A stretch of DNA of 64,000 nt from Aliidongia dinghuensis (GCF_014643535.1 NZ_BMJQ01000016.1:62001-126000); one strand, 5' to 3'. Counted from the first letter of the stretch, positions 52,566 through 61,715 are shown. Notes: generated by a model from the sequence alone, not told the origin. A program made the numbers and translations.

Positions 52566-55187
52566 TCAGGCGGCCGCGAGCCGGCCCAGCACGTAGGGCA
52601 GGATGCCGCCGGCGCCGAGATAAGCCTCCTCGACCCGCGTATCGATGCGCAGGCGCAAGGCGACCGATTCCGCGGTGCCATCGGCGCGGCGGATGGTGAG
52701 CGTCACCGCCGCGTCGTGGCGCGCAAGATCGAACAATTCGGTTCCGTCGAGCCCGAGCGTCGTGCGGCTGACGCCGGCCGGCAGTTCGAGCGGCAGCACG
52801 CCCATGCCGACCAGGTTCTTGCGGTGGATCCGCTCGAAGCTTTCGGCGACAACGGCGCGCACGCCGATGAGCGCCGGCCCCTTGGCGGCCCAATCCCGGC
52901 TCGAGCCCGCGCCATATTCGCGGCCCGCGAATATCACGAGCGGCGTTCCTTCGGCCCGATAGCGCTCGGCAGCGTCGTACACCGTCATGATGGCGCCGCT
53001 CGGCTGATGCACCGTCCGGCCGCCCGGCTTGCGGGCGCCGGGCGGCAGCAGCGCGTTGTCGAGCCTGGGATTGGTGAACAGGCCGCGCAGCAGCACCTCG
53101 TGGTTGCTGCGCCGAGTCGAATACTGATCGAATGCGGCGGCCGGCACGCCGCGGCTCGTCAAGTAGCGCCCGGCGAGACTGTCCGCCGGAATGGCCCCGG
53201 CCGGCGAGATATGGTCGGTCGTGACATGGTCGCCGAGCAGCAGCAGCGCCCGGGCGCCGCGGACCTCGTCCTCCGCCGGCCGCACCCGGTCGAAATAGGG
53301 CGGTCGGCGGATATAGGTCGAGGCGTCGTCCCACGGGAAGGTTACGCCCGATGCGGCGGCGATCCGCGACCAGGCAGGATCGTCGCCGATGCCCGCGGCA
53401 GCGCGGCGGGCATAGGCCGGCTCGACCACTCGCGCCACGATCGCGTCGACTTCGCTGTCGTCGGGCCAGAGTTCGTCGAGCAGGACCGGCCGGCCGGCAC
53501 CGTCCCAGGCAACCGGCTCGGTGCGCAGGTCGCGCGCGACCGTGCCGGCAAGCGCATAGGCCACGACCAGGCCCGGCGAGGCGAGATAGGCCGCCTGGAC
53601 ATGCGGGTTGATCCGGCCCTCGAAATTCCGGTTTCCGGAGAGCACGGCAGCACCGACCAGCCCGTCGCGCACACGCTCGACAATCGCCGGATCGAGAGCG
53701 CCGGAATTGCCGATGCAGGTCATGCAGCCGAAGCCCGCCACCTGAAAGCCCAGCGCATCGAGATCGGCCTGCAGGCCGGCCTCGGCCAGATAGTCGGCGA
53801 CCGCCCGCGAGCCGGGCGAGAGCGAGGTGCGGACCCACGGCGGCACGCGCAGGCCAAGCTGCCGGGCGCGCCGCGCGACCAGTCCTGCCTGCACCACGAG
53901 GCGCGGATTGGCCGTGTTGGTGCAGCTCGTGATCGCCGCGATCAGCACGGCGCCGTCCGTACAATCGCGCGTCGCTCCGGGCATTTCACGCCCCTGTTCC
54001 GCGAGCAGGGTCGCGAAGCTCGAGGGCACGCCCGACAGCGCCACGCGCTGATGCGGTCGGCTGGGGCCCGCGAGGCTGGTCTCGACCGCGGCCAGATCGA
54101 GCTCGACGATCTGGGAGAATTGCAGGGCCGCTCCGGGCACCCGCCAGAGGCCCTGCGCCTTGGCATAGGCCTCGACGATTGCCGCCTGCTCGGCCGAGCG
54201 GCCGGTCGTCCGCAGGAAGCGGATCGTCACCGCGTCGATCGGGAAATAGGCGGCGGTGGCGCCATATTCCGGCGCCATGTTCGCGACGGTCGCCCGGTCG
54301 GCGAGGCTCAAATGGTCGAGCCCGTCGCCGAAGAACTCGACGAACTTGTCTACCACGCCGACCCGGCGCAGCAGCTGAGTGACGGCCAGCACCAGATCGG
54401 TCGCGGTGACACCAGGCTTGAGCCGACCGGTGGTCCGGATGCCGACGACCGCGGGCAGTTGCAGGCCGAGCGGCTCGCCCAGCGCCGCCGCCTGTCCCTC
54501 GATGCCGCCGACGCCCCAGGCGAGCACGCCCAGCGCATTGATCGTCGGCGTGTGGCTGTCCGTGCCGACCAGGCTGTCCGGCACCAGCATAGGCGTGCCG
54601 TCCGCATCCGTCTCCGCCCTCACGACGCTCGCGAGCGTCTCCAGATTGATCTGGTGGCAGATGCCGTTGCCGGGCGAGACGACCGCGAAATTGCGCAGAT
54701 TCTCCTGACCCCAGCGCACGAAGGCGTAGCGCTCGGCATTCCGCTCGAAATCGCGCGCAAGATTGTAGACGGCCGCATCCGCCGTGCCGAACCGGTCGAC
54801 CGCGACTGAATGGTCGATGACGAGCGTGACAGGGATGAGCGGGTTGACGCGAGCGGGATCGCCGCCCTGCGCCCGCATGGCATCCCGCATGGCAGCAAGG
54901 TCGGCCAGCGCCGGCAGGCAGGTCGTGTCGTGCATCAGCACCCGGGCCGGGCGGAACGGCACCTCCAGATCCGCCTCGGCCGTGCCGGCGAGCCAATGGG
55001 CGAAGGCCGCCAGCAGTTGAGGCTCGTGCCGCGCGACGTTTTCCGCCAAGAGCTTGAGCGAAACCGGCAGCCGGTCGAAGCCGGCGATCGTCTTCGCCAC
55101 CCGGGCGAGGCTGACAATGCGCCAGCGCTTGCCCTGGATCTCGAGCGAGCCGACGAACGGCCGTTCCGTCGCAGCAGCCGAGGTCAC
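52566..55187 (-). CDS. Aconitase family hydratase/isomerase
   Basis: The 873-residue protein is similar in length to AcnA/IRP-type aconitases. The [4Fe-4S] cysteines are in AAITSCTNTANPR and GFGCMTCIGNSG. Other landmarks are VGTDSHTPTINALGVLAWGVGGIEGQAAALG and, in the swivel domain, FAGREYGAGSSRDWAAKGP. The GTG start at 55187 forms a GTGA overlap with the gntR stop. Because it sits in a regulated catabolic operon, it is more likely a pathway-specific hydratase/isomerase for a citrate-like acid than the housekeeping aconitase, but the substrate is unproven; an AcnA duplicate is the alternative. Confidence 0.9.
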   Translation of the reverse strand: MTSAAATERPFVGSLEIQGKRWRIVSLARVAKTIAGFDRLPVSLKLLAENVARHEPQLLAAFAHWLAGTAEADLEVPFRPARVLMHDTTCLPALADLAAMRDAMRAQGGDPARVNPLIPVTLVIDHSVAVDRFGTADAAVYNLARDFERNAERYAFVRWGQENLRNFAVVSPGNGICHQINLETLASVVRAETDADGTPMLVPDSLVGTDSHTPTINALGVLAWGVGGIEGQAAALGEPLGLQLPAVVGIRTTGRLKPGVTATDLVLAVTQLLRRVGVVDKFVEFFGDGLDHLSLADRATVANMAPEYGATAAYFPIDAVTIRFLRTTGRSAEQAAIVEAYAKAQGLWRVPGAALQFSQIVELDLAAVETSLAGPSRPHQRVALSGVPSSFATLLAEQGREMPGATRDCTDGAVLIAAITSCTNTANPRLVVQAGLVARRARQLGLRVPPWVRTSLSPGSRAVADYLAEAGLQADLDALGFQVAGFGCMTCIGNSGALDPAIVERVRDGLVGAAVLSGNRNFEGRINPHVQAAYLASPGLVVAYALAGTVARDLRTEPVAWDGAGRPVLLDELWPDDSEVDAIVARVVEPAYARRAAAGIGDDPAWSRIAAASGVTFPWDDASTYIRRPPYFDRVRPAEDEVRGARALLLLGDHVTTDHISPAGAIPADSLAGRYLTSRGVPAAAFDQYSTRRSNHEVLLRGLFTNPRLDNALLPPGARKPGGRTVHQPSGAIMTVYDAAERYRAEGTPLVIFAGREYGAGSSRDWAAKGPALIGVRAVVAESFERIHRKNLVGMGVLPLELPAGVSRTTLGLDGTELFDLARHDAAVTLTIRRADGTAESVALRLRIDTRVEEAYLGAGGILPYVLGRLAAA

Positions 55188-55873
55188 GGCCGCGCCTCGA
55201 TCCAGTCGGTCAGGAGCGCCTTCTGCGCCGCCCGGATGTGCTGGCGCGCCGCCGCTTCGGCCGCGACGGGATCGCGCGCGGCGATCGCAGCGACGATCGC
55301 CTCGTGCTCGCGCAGCGCCTCGTCGCTGCGGCCCTGGGACCGGCGGGTCTGCCGGGTGACGAGCGCCATCTGCGACCAGAGCGCGCGCAGCGGCGTCAGC
55401 AGATAGCGGTTGTGCGCGCAGACATAGATCTCCGCATGGAACTTCCTGTTGTAGCGGGCGCCGGCGACCGGGTCGCCCGCGACGCCACGCTCGAGCTCGA
55501 TCAAGGCTTGCAGCGCCGCTACCTCCGCCTCGTCCGCGTAACGCGCGGCGAGCCCGGCGGCCGCCCCTTCCAGCGCTTCGCGCGCCAGGAACAGCTCGAC
55601 CACCATCTGCCGGTCGAGCGATGCGATGACGATGCCGCGATAGGCCTCGTGCCTGAGCAGCCCCTCGCCGCTCAGCCGCACGAGCGCGTCGCGCACCGGC
55701 GTCCGGCTCATGCTGAGCCACGCCGTCAACTCCGTCTCCTTGATCCGTGCGCCGGGCGCGAACCGGCCGGTCTGGATCGCATCGAAGATCCGGTCATAGG
55801 CGATCTGCGCGAGCGACGCGCTGCCGTCGGCGGCCTCGTCCGAGGCGGGGAGGAGGTCGAGAGAGGAGGACAT
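55184..55873 (-). CDS. GntR-family (FadR subfamily) transcriptional regulator
   Basis: The 229-residue protein has the GntR winged helix (AYDRIFDAIQTGRFAPGARIKETELTAWLSMSRTPVRDALVRLSGEGLL) and an all-helical FCD effector domain (LFLAREALEGAAAGLAARY; NRKFHAEIYVCAHNRYLLTPL; REHEAIVAAIAARD). FCD domains bind organic acids, often through a metal. It is embedded in the operon between the metallo-hydrolase and aconitase genes with 1- and 4-base overlaps. It probably represses the operon from the TGTATACA site at 57729-57758 and is released by a pathway acid. Confidence 0.94.
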   Translation of the reverse strand: MSSSLDLLPASDEAADGSASLAQIAYDRIFDAIQTGRFAPGARIKETELTAWLSMSRTPVRDALVRLSGEGLLRHEAYRGIVIASLDRQMVVELFLAREALEGAAAGLAARYADEAEVAALQALIELERGVAGDPVAGARYNRKFHAEIYVCAHNRYLLTPLRALWSQMALVTRQTRRSQGRSDEALREHEAIVAAIAARDPVAAEAAARQHIRAAQKALLTDWIEARP

Positions 55874-56658
55874 CAGACGTTCGGGGCTCGGGTGAAGTCG
55901 AACAGCGTCGTCTTGCTAAGGTCGTCGTCGTACCAGGCAGCGACGCCGGCTCGGCGCTCGCCGACATAGGTCGGCACACCCCCCTCGAGCACCATCGGCA
56001 GGTCGTGGCCGGGCACGAGCAGGGTATCGGGCCGGTCGCGCCACAGGCGCCAGATCATCTCGATCGAGCCGCGGGAGGCGGCCTCGTCCATGGTCATGTC
56101 CGCGGCGTGCGATACGAGCTCGGCGCGGTTCTTGGCGGCGTCGCCGCTGAACAGCACCCGCCGCCGCTCGCCGTCGAGCTGGAACACCAGGCAGCCCGGC
56201 GTATGGCCGGGCGCGCGCACGGCGCGGATGCCAGGCAGGACCACGTCGCCATCGGTGATCAACGCCAGCCGCGGGCTCTCGGCGAGCGCCCGCACATAAA
56301 GCTCCGGCAGGACCGGATCGCCCCAGAGCGGCAGGGCCCATTCCATCTCGACCCGGCCGATATGGATGCGTGCCTTGGGGAACAGCACCCAGTTGATCGA
56401 GTGATCGTAATGCGCGTGGGTCAGGAGCACGTCGGTCACGTCGGCCGCGGTGAGGCCGGCGCGGGCGAGGCCGGCATGGATCGCCTTCCGCGCGCTGAAG
56501 GCGCCCGTGTCGACAACGACGACCCGGCCCTCCAGGCGCAGCAGCGCGATCGTGCTCCAGCCGAGGCCGCCGTGGCACAGCGACCGGCCGGGGAAACCCT
56601 GGACCAGGATGGTGAGGTCGAAGGCCGGATCGGTGAATTTCTGCAGGTCTTGGCTCAT
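55873..56658 (-). CDS. MBL-fold metallo-hydrolase
   Basis: The 261-residue protein has the metallo-beta-lactamase motif LLTHAHYDHSINW near residue 80, a further zinc His in APGHTPGCLVF, the bridging Asp in LFSGDAAK and a final His in VPGHDLP. Such hydrolases open lactones, thioesters or esters. It overlaps the Ldh-family gene upstream (ATGA) and touches gntR downstream (TGATG), so it belongs to the operon. A lactonase or thioesterase step in the hydroxyacid pathway is plausible; no more can be said. Confidence 0.9.
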   Translation of the reverse strand: MSQDLQKFTDPAFDLTILVQGFPGRSLCHGGLGWSTIALLRLEGRVVVVDTGAFSARKAIHAGLARAGLTAADVTDVLLTHAHYDHSINWVLFPKARIHIGRVEMEWALPLWGDPVLPELYVRALAESPRLALITDGDVVLPGIRAVRAPGHTPGCLVFQLDGERRRVLFSGDAAKNRAELVSHAADMTMDEAASRGSIEMIWRLWRDRPDTLLVPGHDLPMVLEGGVPTYVGERRAGVAAWYDDDLSKTTLFDFTRAPNV

Positions 56659-57689
56659 CCCCTCGCCTCCTCGGCCGCCAGCATGTCGAGATCCGCTTGC
56701 GCAACGATGACGCCCTGGCGCCGCTGTTCCGCGGCGCGCCGGGACTCGCGCTCGCCCGGCATCAGGATCTCGTCGAACCCGTCGGCGCGCGGGCACGCCT
56801 TGGCGCGCCGGACCAGATCGTCCATGTCGGCCCGGTATTGCCCGTCGGGCAGGAACAGGTCGGGCCGGAACGCCAGGAACAGGTGGCCGACGTTCTGCGG
56901 CGCGCTGAAATCCGAATATTGGTCGCGCACCCCACCGCCGAACGCCGCACCGGCCATGACGCCGGCCATCGCCTCCATCATGAGCGACAGGCCGGAGCCC
57001 TTGGGGCCGCCCAACGGCAGCACGACGCCGCGATAGGCCGCCGCCGCATCGGTCGTGGGCTTGCCGTGCTCGTCGAGCGCCCAGCCTTCGGGAATGGGTT
57101 CGCCCCGCTGCATCGCCCGGCGGATCTTGCCGCGCGCCGCAACCGAGGTCGCCATGTCGAGCAGCAGCGGCGGCTCGGCACCGGCGGGTGCTGCCATGCC
57201 GAGCGGGCTCGTGCCGAGGAACGGCGTCTTGCCGCCCCAGACCGGCATGGTGCGCGACGCATTGGTCAGCACCATCGCCGCGAGCCCCGCGTCCACCGCC
57301 TGCAGCAGATAGGCCGTCGCCATGCCGAAGTGATTGCTGTGCCGGGCGAAGACCAGACCCACGCCATAGGTCTGTGCCCGCTCGATCGCCGCCGCCATCG
57401 CCGCAGTGCCGACGACAAAGCCCATGCCGTTGTCGCCGTCGAGCCGGGCCATGACCGGCGTCGGCGTCTCGAGCGCCAGCGTCGGGCGCGGATTGACGAG
57501 GCCTTCGCGCAGCCGCCGGGCATAGATCGGGATGCGGCTGATGCCGTGGGTCGCGACCCCGCGCATGTCGGCCTCGATCAGGCATTCCGCGACGCGCGCG
57601 GCGTGGTCCGCCGCGAGGCCGAGCCCGGCGAAGATCCCGGCAACCCGCGCCTGCAGCGCGTCATAGGCGATCATACGGCTGTCGGACAT
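56655..57689 (-). CDS. Ldh family (malate/L-lactate/ureidoglycolate-type) NAD(P)-dependent oxidoreductase
   Basis: The 344-residue protein belongs to the Ldh_2 fold, distinct from Rossmann-type lactate dehydrogenases. Landmarks are EADMRGVATHGISRIPIYARRL (catalytic His), ARHSNHFGMATAYL, TNASRTMPVWGGKTPFLGTSPLG and VVLPLGGPKGSGLSLMMEAMAG. Members oxidise or reduce 2-hydroxy/2-oxo acids (malate, sulfolactate, ureidoglycolate, diketogulonate). The start at 57689 is preceded by GGAGGG; a longer start at 57728 would lie within the operator. It is the first gene of the GntR-controlled operon and may be the other oxidation route for the acid racemised by LarA. Confidence 0.93.
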   Translation of the reverse strand: MSDSRMIAYDALQARVAGIFAGLGLAADHAARVAECLIEADMRGVATHGISRIPIYARRLREGLVNPRPTLALETPTPVMARLDGDNGMGFVVGTAAMAAAIERAQTYGVGLVFARHSNHFGMATAYLLQAVDAGLAAMVLTNASRTMPVWGGKTPFLGTSPLGMAAPAGAEPPLLLDMATSVAARGKIRRAMQRGEPIPEGWALDEHGKPTTDAAAAYRGVVLPLGGPKGSGLSLMMEAMAGVMAGAAFGGGVRDQYSDFSAPQNVGHLFLAFRPDLFLPDGQYRADMDDLVRRAKACPRADGFDEILMPGERESRRAAEQRRQGVIVAQADLDMLAAEEARG

Positions 57690-57728
57690 GAGCAGGCGAC
57701 CCTCCCTCCACTTCCGAGTTTTGAACAT

Positions 57729-57758
57729 TTGTATACAGAAGTTCTCATCTGTACAAGA
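57729..57758. promoter_or_regulatory. GntR operator pair between divergent catabolic genes
   Basis: Two GT-rich palindromes, TGTATACA (57730-57737, within TTGTATACAG) and TGTACA (57750-57755, within CTGTACAAG), lie in the 113-bp gap between the Ldh-family gene and the amidohydrolase gene. FadR-subfamily GntR proteins recognise GT-N(0-3)-AC palindromes, which both fit. They are placed to control both directions. Confidence 0.6.
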
Positions 57759-57802
57759 ATGCCTGCAAGACAGAAAGTCGCAGCCTCGGGAGGAAGAAGC
57801 CG

Positions 57803-58717
57803 ATGACGGAACGGAACGAGCGGACGGTCTTGGGCGTGCGCCACGGTGCGCCGGCTTTCGAGGTGCCAGCGGGCGCCACCGATACCCACGTGCATGTCTT
57901 CGGGCCGGCGGAGCACTTCCCGTTCGCGGCCGACCGCAGCTATACGCCGGGCGCAGCAGCCGTCGCCGATCTTGAGCGCCTGCAGGCGCTGCTGCGGCTC
58001 GATCGCGTCGTGCTGGTCCAGCCGAGCCCTTACGGCACCGACAATCGCTGCCTGCTGGCCGCTCTGAGTGAACTCGGTGCCCGGGCGCGCGCCGTCGCGG
58101 TCGTCGATCCGATCGCCTCGGATGAGGAACTGCAGCATCTTCGTGCCGCCGGCGTGCGCGGCGTGCGGCTCAACCTGGAAAGCGCCGGCCAGCACGATCC
58201 GGCGGTGGCGCTCGACGGTGTGCGGCGGCTCGCCGCGCGGATCGCCCCGCTCGGCTGGCATCTGCAGACCTACACGACGCTGCCGGTGATCGCCGCCCTC
58301 GAGGCCGAGCTCTCAACCCTGCCGGTACCGCTGGTCATCGATCATTTTGGCCGGGCCACCGCAGCCCGCGGCATCGAGCAGCCGGGCTTCGCCGCCCTCC
58401 TCGCCCTGGTCGGCGCCGGCCGGGCCTATGTCAAGCTGTCGGCGCCCTGCCGCATCTCCGCCGCATCCGACTATGCCGACGTCGCCGATATCGCCCAGGC
58501 ACTGATCCGCGCCAATCCGGATCGGATGCTGTGGGCCACGGACTGGCCCCATACGGCGCGCCGGCGCAACCCAAACGCCCTTCTCGCCGCGATCGAGCCG
58601 TTCGAGCCCGAAGACGACGGTCGCGCGCTCAACCGTCTCAACGAATGGACCGCCGGCGACCGGGACCTCATGCACCGCATTCTGGTGCGCAACCCCGCGC
58701 GGCTGTATGGGTTCTAG
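57803..58717 (+). CDS. Amidohydrolase 2 family protein (2-pyrone-4,6-dicarboxylate lactonase-like)
   Basis: The 304-residue TIM-barrel hydrolase has the metal motif TDTHVHVFG near residue 27, the LDRVVLVQPSPYGTDNRCLL segment, VRGVRLNLES, VIDHFGRA and ATDWPHTARRRNP near the C-terminus. This pattern fits the LigI/PDC hydrolase group, which opens cyclic esters of di- and tricarboxylic acids. It is divergent from the GntR operon across the shared operator and is likely part of the same pathway, perhaps opening a lactone of a hydroxy-polycarboxylate. Confidence 0.9.
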   Translation: MTERNERTVLGVRHGAPAFEVPAGATDTHVHVFGPAEHFPFAADRSYTPGAAAVADLERLQALLRLDRVVLVQPSPYGTDNRCLLAALSELGARARAVAVVDPIASDEELQHLRAAGVRGVRLNLESAGQHDPAVALDGVRRLAARIAPLGWHLQTYTTLPVIAALEAELSTLPVPLVIDHFGRATAARGIEQPGFAALLALVGAGRAYVKLSAPCRISAASDYADVADIAQALIRANPDRMLWATDWPHTARRRNPNALLAAIEPFEPEDDGRALNRLNEWTAGDRDLMHRILVRNPARLYGF

Positions 58718-58735
58718 CGTGGAACGGAGGCTCGG

Positions 58736-59320
58736 GTGCGCGTCAGGGTCTTGTCGCGGGCGGAGGTCGAATCGGGCGGCGCCGAAGGGGCCGATGCCGT
58801 CATCTCGATTTGCGCGCCCAAGCAAGAGCGGACCCATGAGCTGAACGCGGCGCTGGCCCAGGCGACGCGGCGCGAAAGCGCGCGGCTCCTCACCCTTTGC
58901 TTCGACGACATCGGGCTGGAGCGGCACGGCGCGCTCGTGGGGCCGACCATGGAGGACGTATCGCGTGCCATCGAGTTCGGCCGGCGCGTCGTGGCCGGCA
59001 CCGATTTCTTCGACGGACCGAGCCCGCATCCGCCCTTGATCGCCGTCCATTGCGAATGCGGCCAGAGCCGATCCGCCGCCGTGGCGCTCGCGCTGCTCGC
59101 CGACAGCCTCGGCCCCGGGCGAGAGCGCGAGGCGGTCAACACGCTGCTGCGCCTCGACATCGAGGACCGCATGCATCCCAATCCGCGGATCGTCAGCCTC
59201 GCCGACGCCTGCCTGTTCCGCTATGGCCGCCTCGGCCAATGCCTGCAGGAACTATCCCCGCGCTACGCACAATCGTGCGCCTTCTGGCAGAAGGCCGCGG
59301 CACAGGACGGCGGCTCCTGA
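58736..59320 (+). CDS. Dual-specificity/tyrosine phosphatase-like protein
   Basis: The 194-residue protein contains the Cys-based phosphatase signature HC-x5-R as HCECGQSRSAAVALALLAD near residue 103, preceded by an IAVHCE strand, and an aspartate-containing LTLCFDDIGLE segment that could hold the general acid. It starts with GTG 18 bases after the amidohydrolase stop and may be co-transcribed with it. Bacterial members of this group include possible tyrosine- or phosphoinositide-phosphatases. The substrate is unknown; involvement in the hydroxyacid pathway is not implied by the sequence. Confidence 0.8.
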   Translation: MRVRVLSRAEVESGGAEGADAVISICAPKQERTHELNAALAQATRRESARLLTLCFDDIGLERHGALVGPTMEDVSRAIEFGRRVVAGTDFFDGPSPHPPLIAVHCECGQSRSAAVALALLADSLGPGREREAVNTLLRLDIEDRMHPNPRIVSLADACLFRYGRLGQCLQELSPRYAQSCAFWQKAAAQDGGS

Positions 59321-59339
59321 GCGCGCAGCGACAGCCGGC

Positions 59340-61589
59340 TCAGCCCTTGATCCAGCTGCCGAGCGCCTGCTTGCCGACCGCATAGCCCGACTGCTTGTGA
59401 TCCTCGATCGACTGGGCCGAGAAGTCATAGTCCCGCGACGGCTGCTCGCCGGGTTCCGGCGGCCGGGCGATCCTGAGCGTCGTCATCGGCGCCGTCTCGG
59501 CCATCAGCTGGATATAGCGCGGCCGCTGCATCAAACGCTCCGCCGCCTCCGGGGCAACGTCGACGAGGATGTCGCGGACGAGCGACTGGAAATCGAGCAC
59601 GATCTCACGCGTCCTGACGTCGTTGCGGATCCGCTCGGCATAGAGGATCTCGTCCCGGCGCTTCAGCACTTCCATCAGGTTGGTCGGCAGTGCTGCCTTG
59701 TTCGCGAACAGGTCGACGATCACGACCCGCTTGCCGACGGCGCCGCAGCGATCGATCACGAGTTCGAGCGGCGAGTTGCTGACGATGCCGCCGTCCCAGT
59801 AGTTGCGCCCGTCGATCGTCGTCCAGGGGAAGGCCGGCGGCAGGCTGCCGCTCGCCAGGATGTGCTTCGGCGTCAAGGCCTGGGCATAGCTGTCGAAGAT
59901 CTCGATCTGCGCCGTCTCGACATTGACGGCACTCACGAGCAGCCGCACCGGGCTGCTCGCGAGCCCGGCGAAATCGACGTATTTCTCCAGGAGATCGAGC
60001 ACGGGCGAGGTGTCGTAGAAGCTCGTCCAGTTCTTGGACAGCAGCGCGAAATCCATGGGCGCCGAAAGCCAGCGCGGGCGAAAGAAATGCGGCGAGCCCA
60101 GGCTGGCGGTTTGCCAGGCGCCGAGCCCGCGCCTCAGCGCCTCGTCCGGCACGGGCGGCGACAGGATGACGAGCTCGCGCCAGAAGGATTCGAGCGCCTC
60201 CGTCGCATGGCGCGGATTGCCGGCGATGATCGCCCCATTGAACGCGCCGATCGAGACGCCGGCCACGATGTCGGGGTAGACCTGATCCTCCTCCATCGCC
60301 TTCACCACGCCGGCCTCGAATGCGCCGAGCGCGCCGCCGCCCTGCAGGATCAGCACCGTCTGGGCCGGCAGCCGGTCGAACGGGGTGGCAGTGTCGCCGA
60401 GCGCCTGTCTCAAGTCGTAGAGATTGGTGCGGTAGCGGATCATCGCCTCCACCGCCTTCGTCTCGCTCGCCGGCCGGTCCATGGTGAAGAGGCCGCGCGG
60501 CACATTGTCCTTCATGTAGAGCAAGGCGTAGGAGCCGCTGTCGAGCGAGCCGCGGCCGACATGCTCGTCCGCCGTCCGGGGCGAGCCCAGGAATTCGAAG
60601 CTGAAATCGAACACGTCGCAGAAGAAATACGAGATGTCGTCGTAGACCAGGTTCTGGCCCAGCATGTTGCGCGCCGCGAGGCGGCCCTGCTTGATCGCAT
60701 TGTCCCAATGCTCGATGCGGCGGCGTCGGTTGAACACAGGATCGAAGAAATTCGCGACATCGCCGGCGGCGAAGATGGCGGGGTTGCTCGACTGCAGGTG
60801 CCGGTCGACGAGGATGCCGTTGTCGAGATCGAGGCCGCTGCCGTCGAGGAAGCTCGTCTCCGGCTGGACGCCGATCGCCACCAGCAGGAGGTCGCACGGC
60901 AGCTCGCTCCCGGACCGCGTCACCACCTTCGAGACCTTGTTCCGGCCGACGATCTTCGCGACCGTCTCGTTCAGCATGACGTCGACTTCGTTGCGATAGC
61001 AGTAGTCGTGGAAGAAGGCTGAGAGCGACGGTGCGCGCAGGCGCGGGAACACGGTGTCGCGGAATTCCACGACCGTGACCCGCACGCCCTTGCGGCGGAG
61101 CGCGGTTGCGACCTCGAGCGAAAGGAAGCTGCCGCCGATGATGACCGCGTTCTTGGCCGTCTCCGCCGCCGCGCGGATCGCCGCACTGTCCGCGAGTGTG
61201 CGGAGGTTATAGATGCCGGCCAAGTTCGCATTCGGCAGATCGAGCCGGTACGGCCGGGCGCCGGTCGCGATCAGCAGCTGGCCATAGGCGATCTCGCCGT
61301 TCTTGTCGGTCGAGACGATCTTGCGCGCCGGATCGACCGCGACCGCACGCGTGCCGAGCATGGTCTCGATCCCCTGCTCCGCATAGAACGCGGCGTCATA
61401 GACGAGCACCCGGTCCTCGGCCCATTCGCCGCGCAGGAATTCCTTGGAGAGCGGCGGCCGGTGATAGGGCAGCGTGTCCTCGGCCGAGAGCAGCAGAATA
61501 CTGCCCTTCGCCCCCTCGAGCCGCAGCGTCTCGGCGGCCGTCGCATTCGCAAGGCCGCCGCCCAGCAGAAGGAAATCAACCTCTTTCAT
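59340..61589 (-). CDS. Fusion of an FAD/NAD(P) oxidoreductase and a patatin-like phospholipase
   Basis: The 749-residue chain has two complete enzymes in one frame. Residues ~1-400 form a pyridine nucleotide-disulfide/ferredoxin-reductase-type flavoprotein: LLLGGGLANATAAETL, PYHRPPLSKEFL, LIATGARPY, the NAD-binding VIIGGSFLSLEVA and FAAGDVANFFDP. Residues ~410-640 form a patatin domain: oxyanion loop LQGGGALGAFEAG, nucleophile Ser446 in GVSIGAF and Asp599 of the Ser-Asp dyad in DGGIVSNSPLEL. All key residues are present in both. No signal peptide is seen. The protein could couple redox state to lipid hydrolysis. Confidence 0.92.
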   Translation of the reverse strand: MKEVDFLLLGGGLANATAAETLRLEGAKGSILLLSAEDTLPYHRPPLSKEFLRGEWAEDRVLVYDAAFYAEQGIETMLGTRAVAVDPARKIVSTDKNGEIAYGQLLIATGARPYRLDLPNANLAGIYNLRTLADSAAIRAAAETAKNAVIIGGSFLSLEVATALRRKGVRVTVVEFRDTVFPRLRAPSLSAFFHDYCYRNEVDVMLNETVAKIVGRNKVSKVVTRSGSELPCDLLLVAIGVQPETSFLDGSGLDLDNGILVDRHLQSSNPAIFAAGDVANFFDPVFNRRRRIEHWDNAIKQGRLAARNMLGQNLVYDDISYFFCDVFDFSFEFLGSPRTADEHVGRGSLDSGSYALLYMKDNVPRGLFTMDRPASETKAVEAMIRYRTNLYDLRQALGDTATPFDRLPAQTVLILQGGGALGAFEAGVVKAMEEDQVYPDIVAGVSIGAFNGAIIAGNPRHATEALESFWRELVILSPPVPDEALRRGLGAWQTASLGSPHFFRPRWLSAPMDFALLSKNWTSFYDTSPVLDLLEKYVDFAGLASSPVRLLVSAVNVETAQIEIFDSYAQALTPKHILASGSLPPAFPWTTIDGRNYWDGGIVSNSPLELVIDRCGAVGKRVVIVDLFANKAALPTNLMEVLKRRDEILYAERIRNDVRTREIVLDFQSLVRDILVDVAPEAAERLMQRPRYIQLMAETAPMTTLRIARPPEPGEQPSRDYDFSAQSIEDHKQSGYAVGKQALGSWIKG

Positions 61590-61715
61590 CGGTCCCTCCC
61601 ACCGGCGCCGAATGTCTCGGCCAGGATGCCTATATCTAGCAATCCGGAGGGCGCCAGGCCACCGCTGATCACAGCTGTTTGAAGTCCGGCTCCCTCGCCG
61701 GCCAATCGGTCAAGA

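Noticed and set aside
52566..55187. Housekeeping aconitase of the citric acid cycle
   Set aside because: Not excluded, but its GTGA overlap with a GntR gene and catabolic context favour a pathway-specific enzyme, so no acnA symbol is given.
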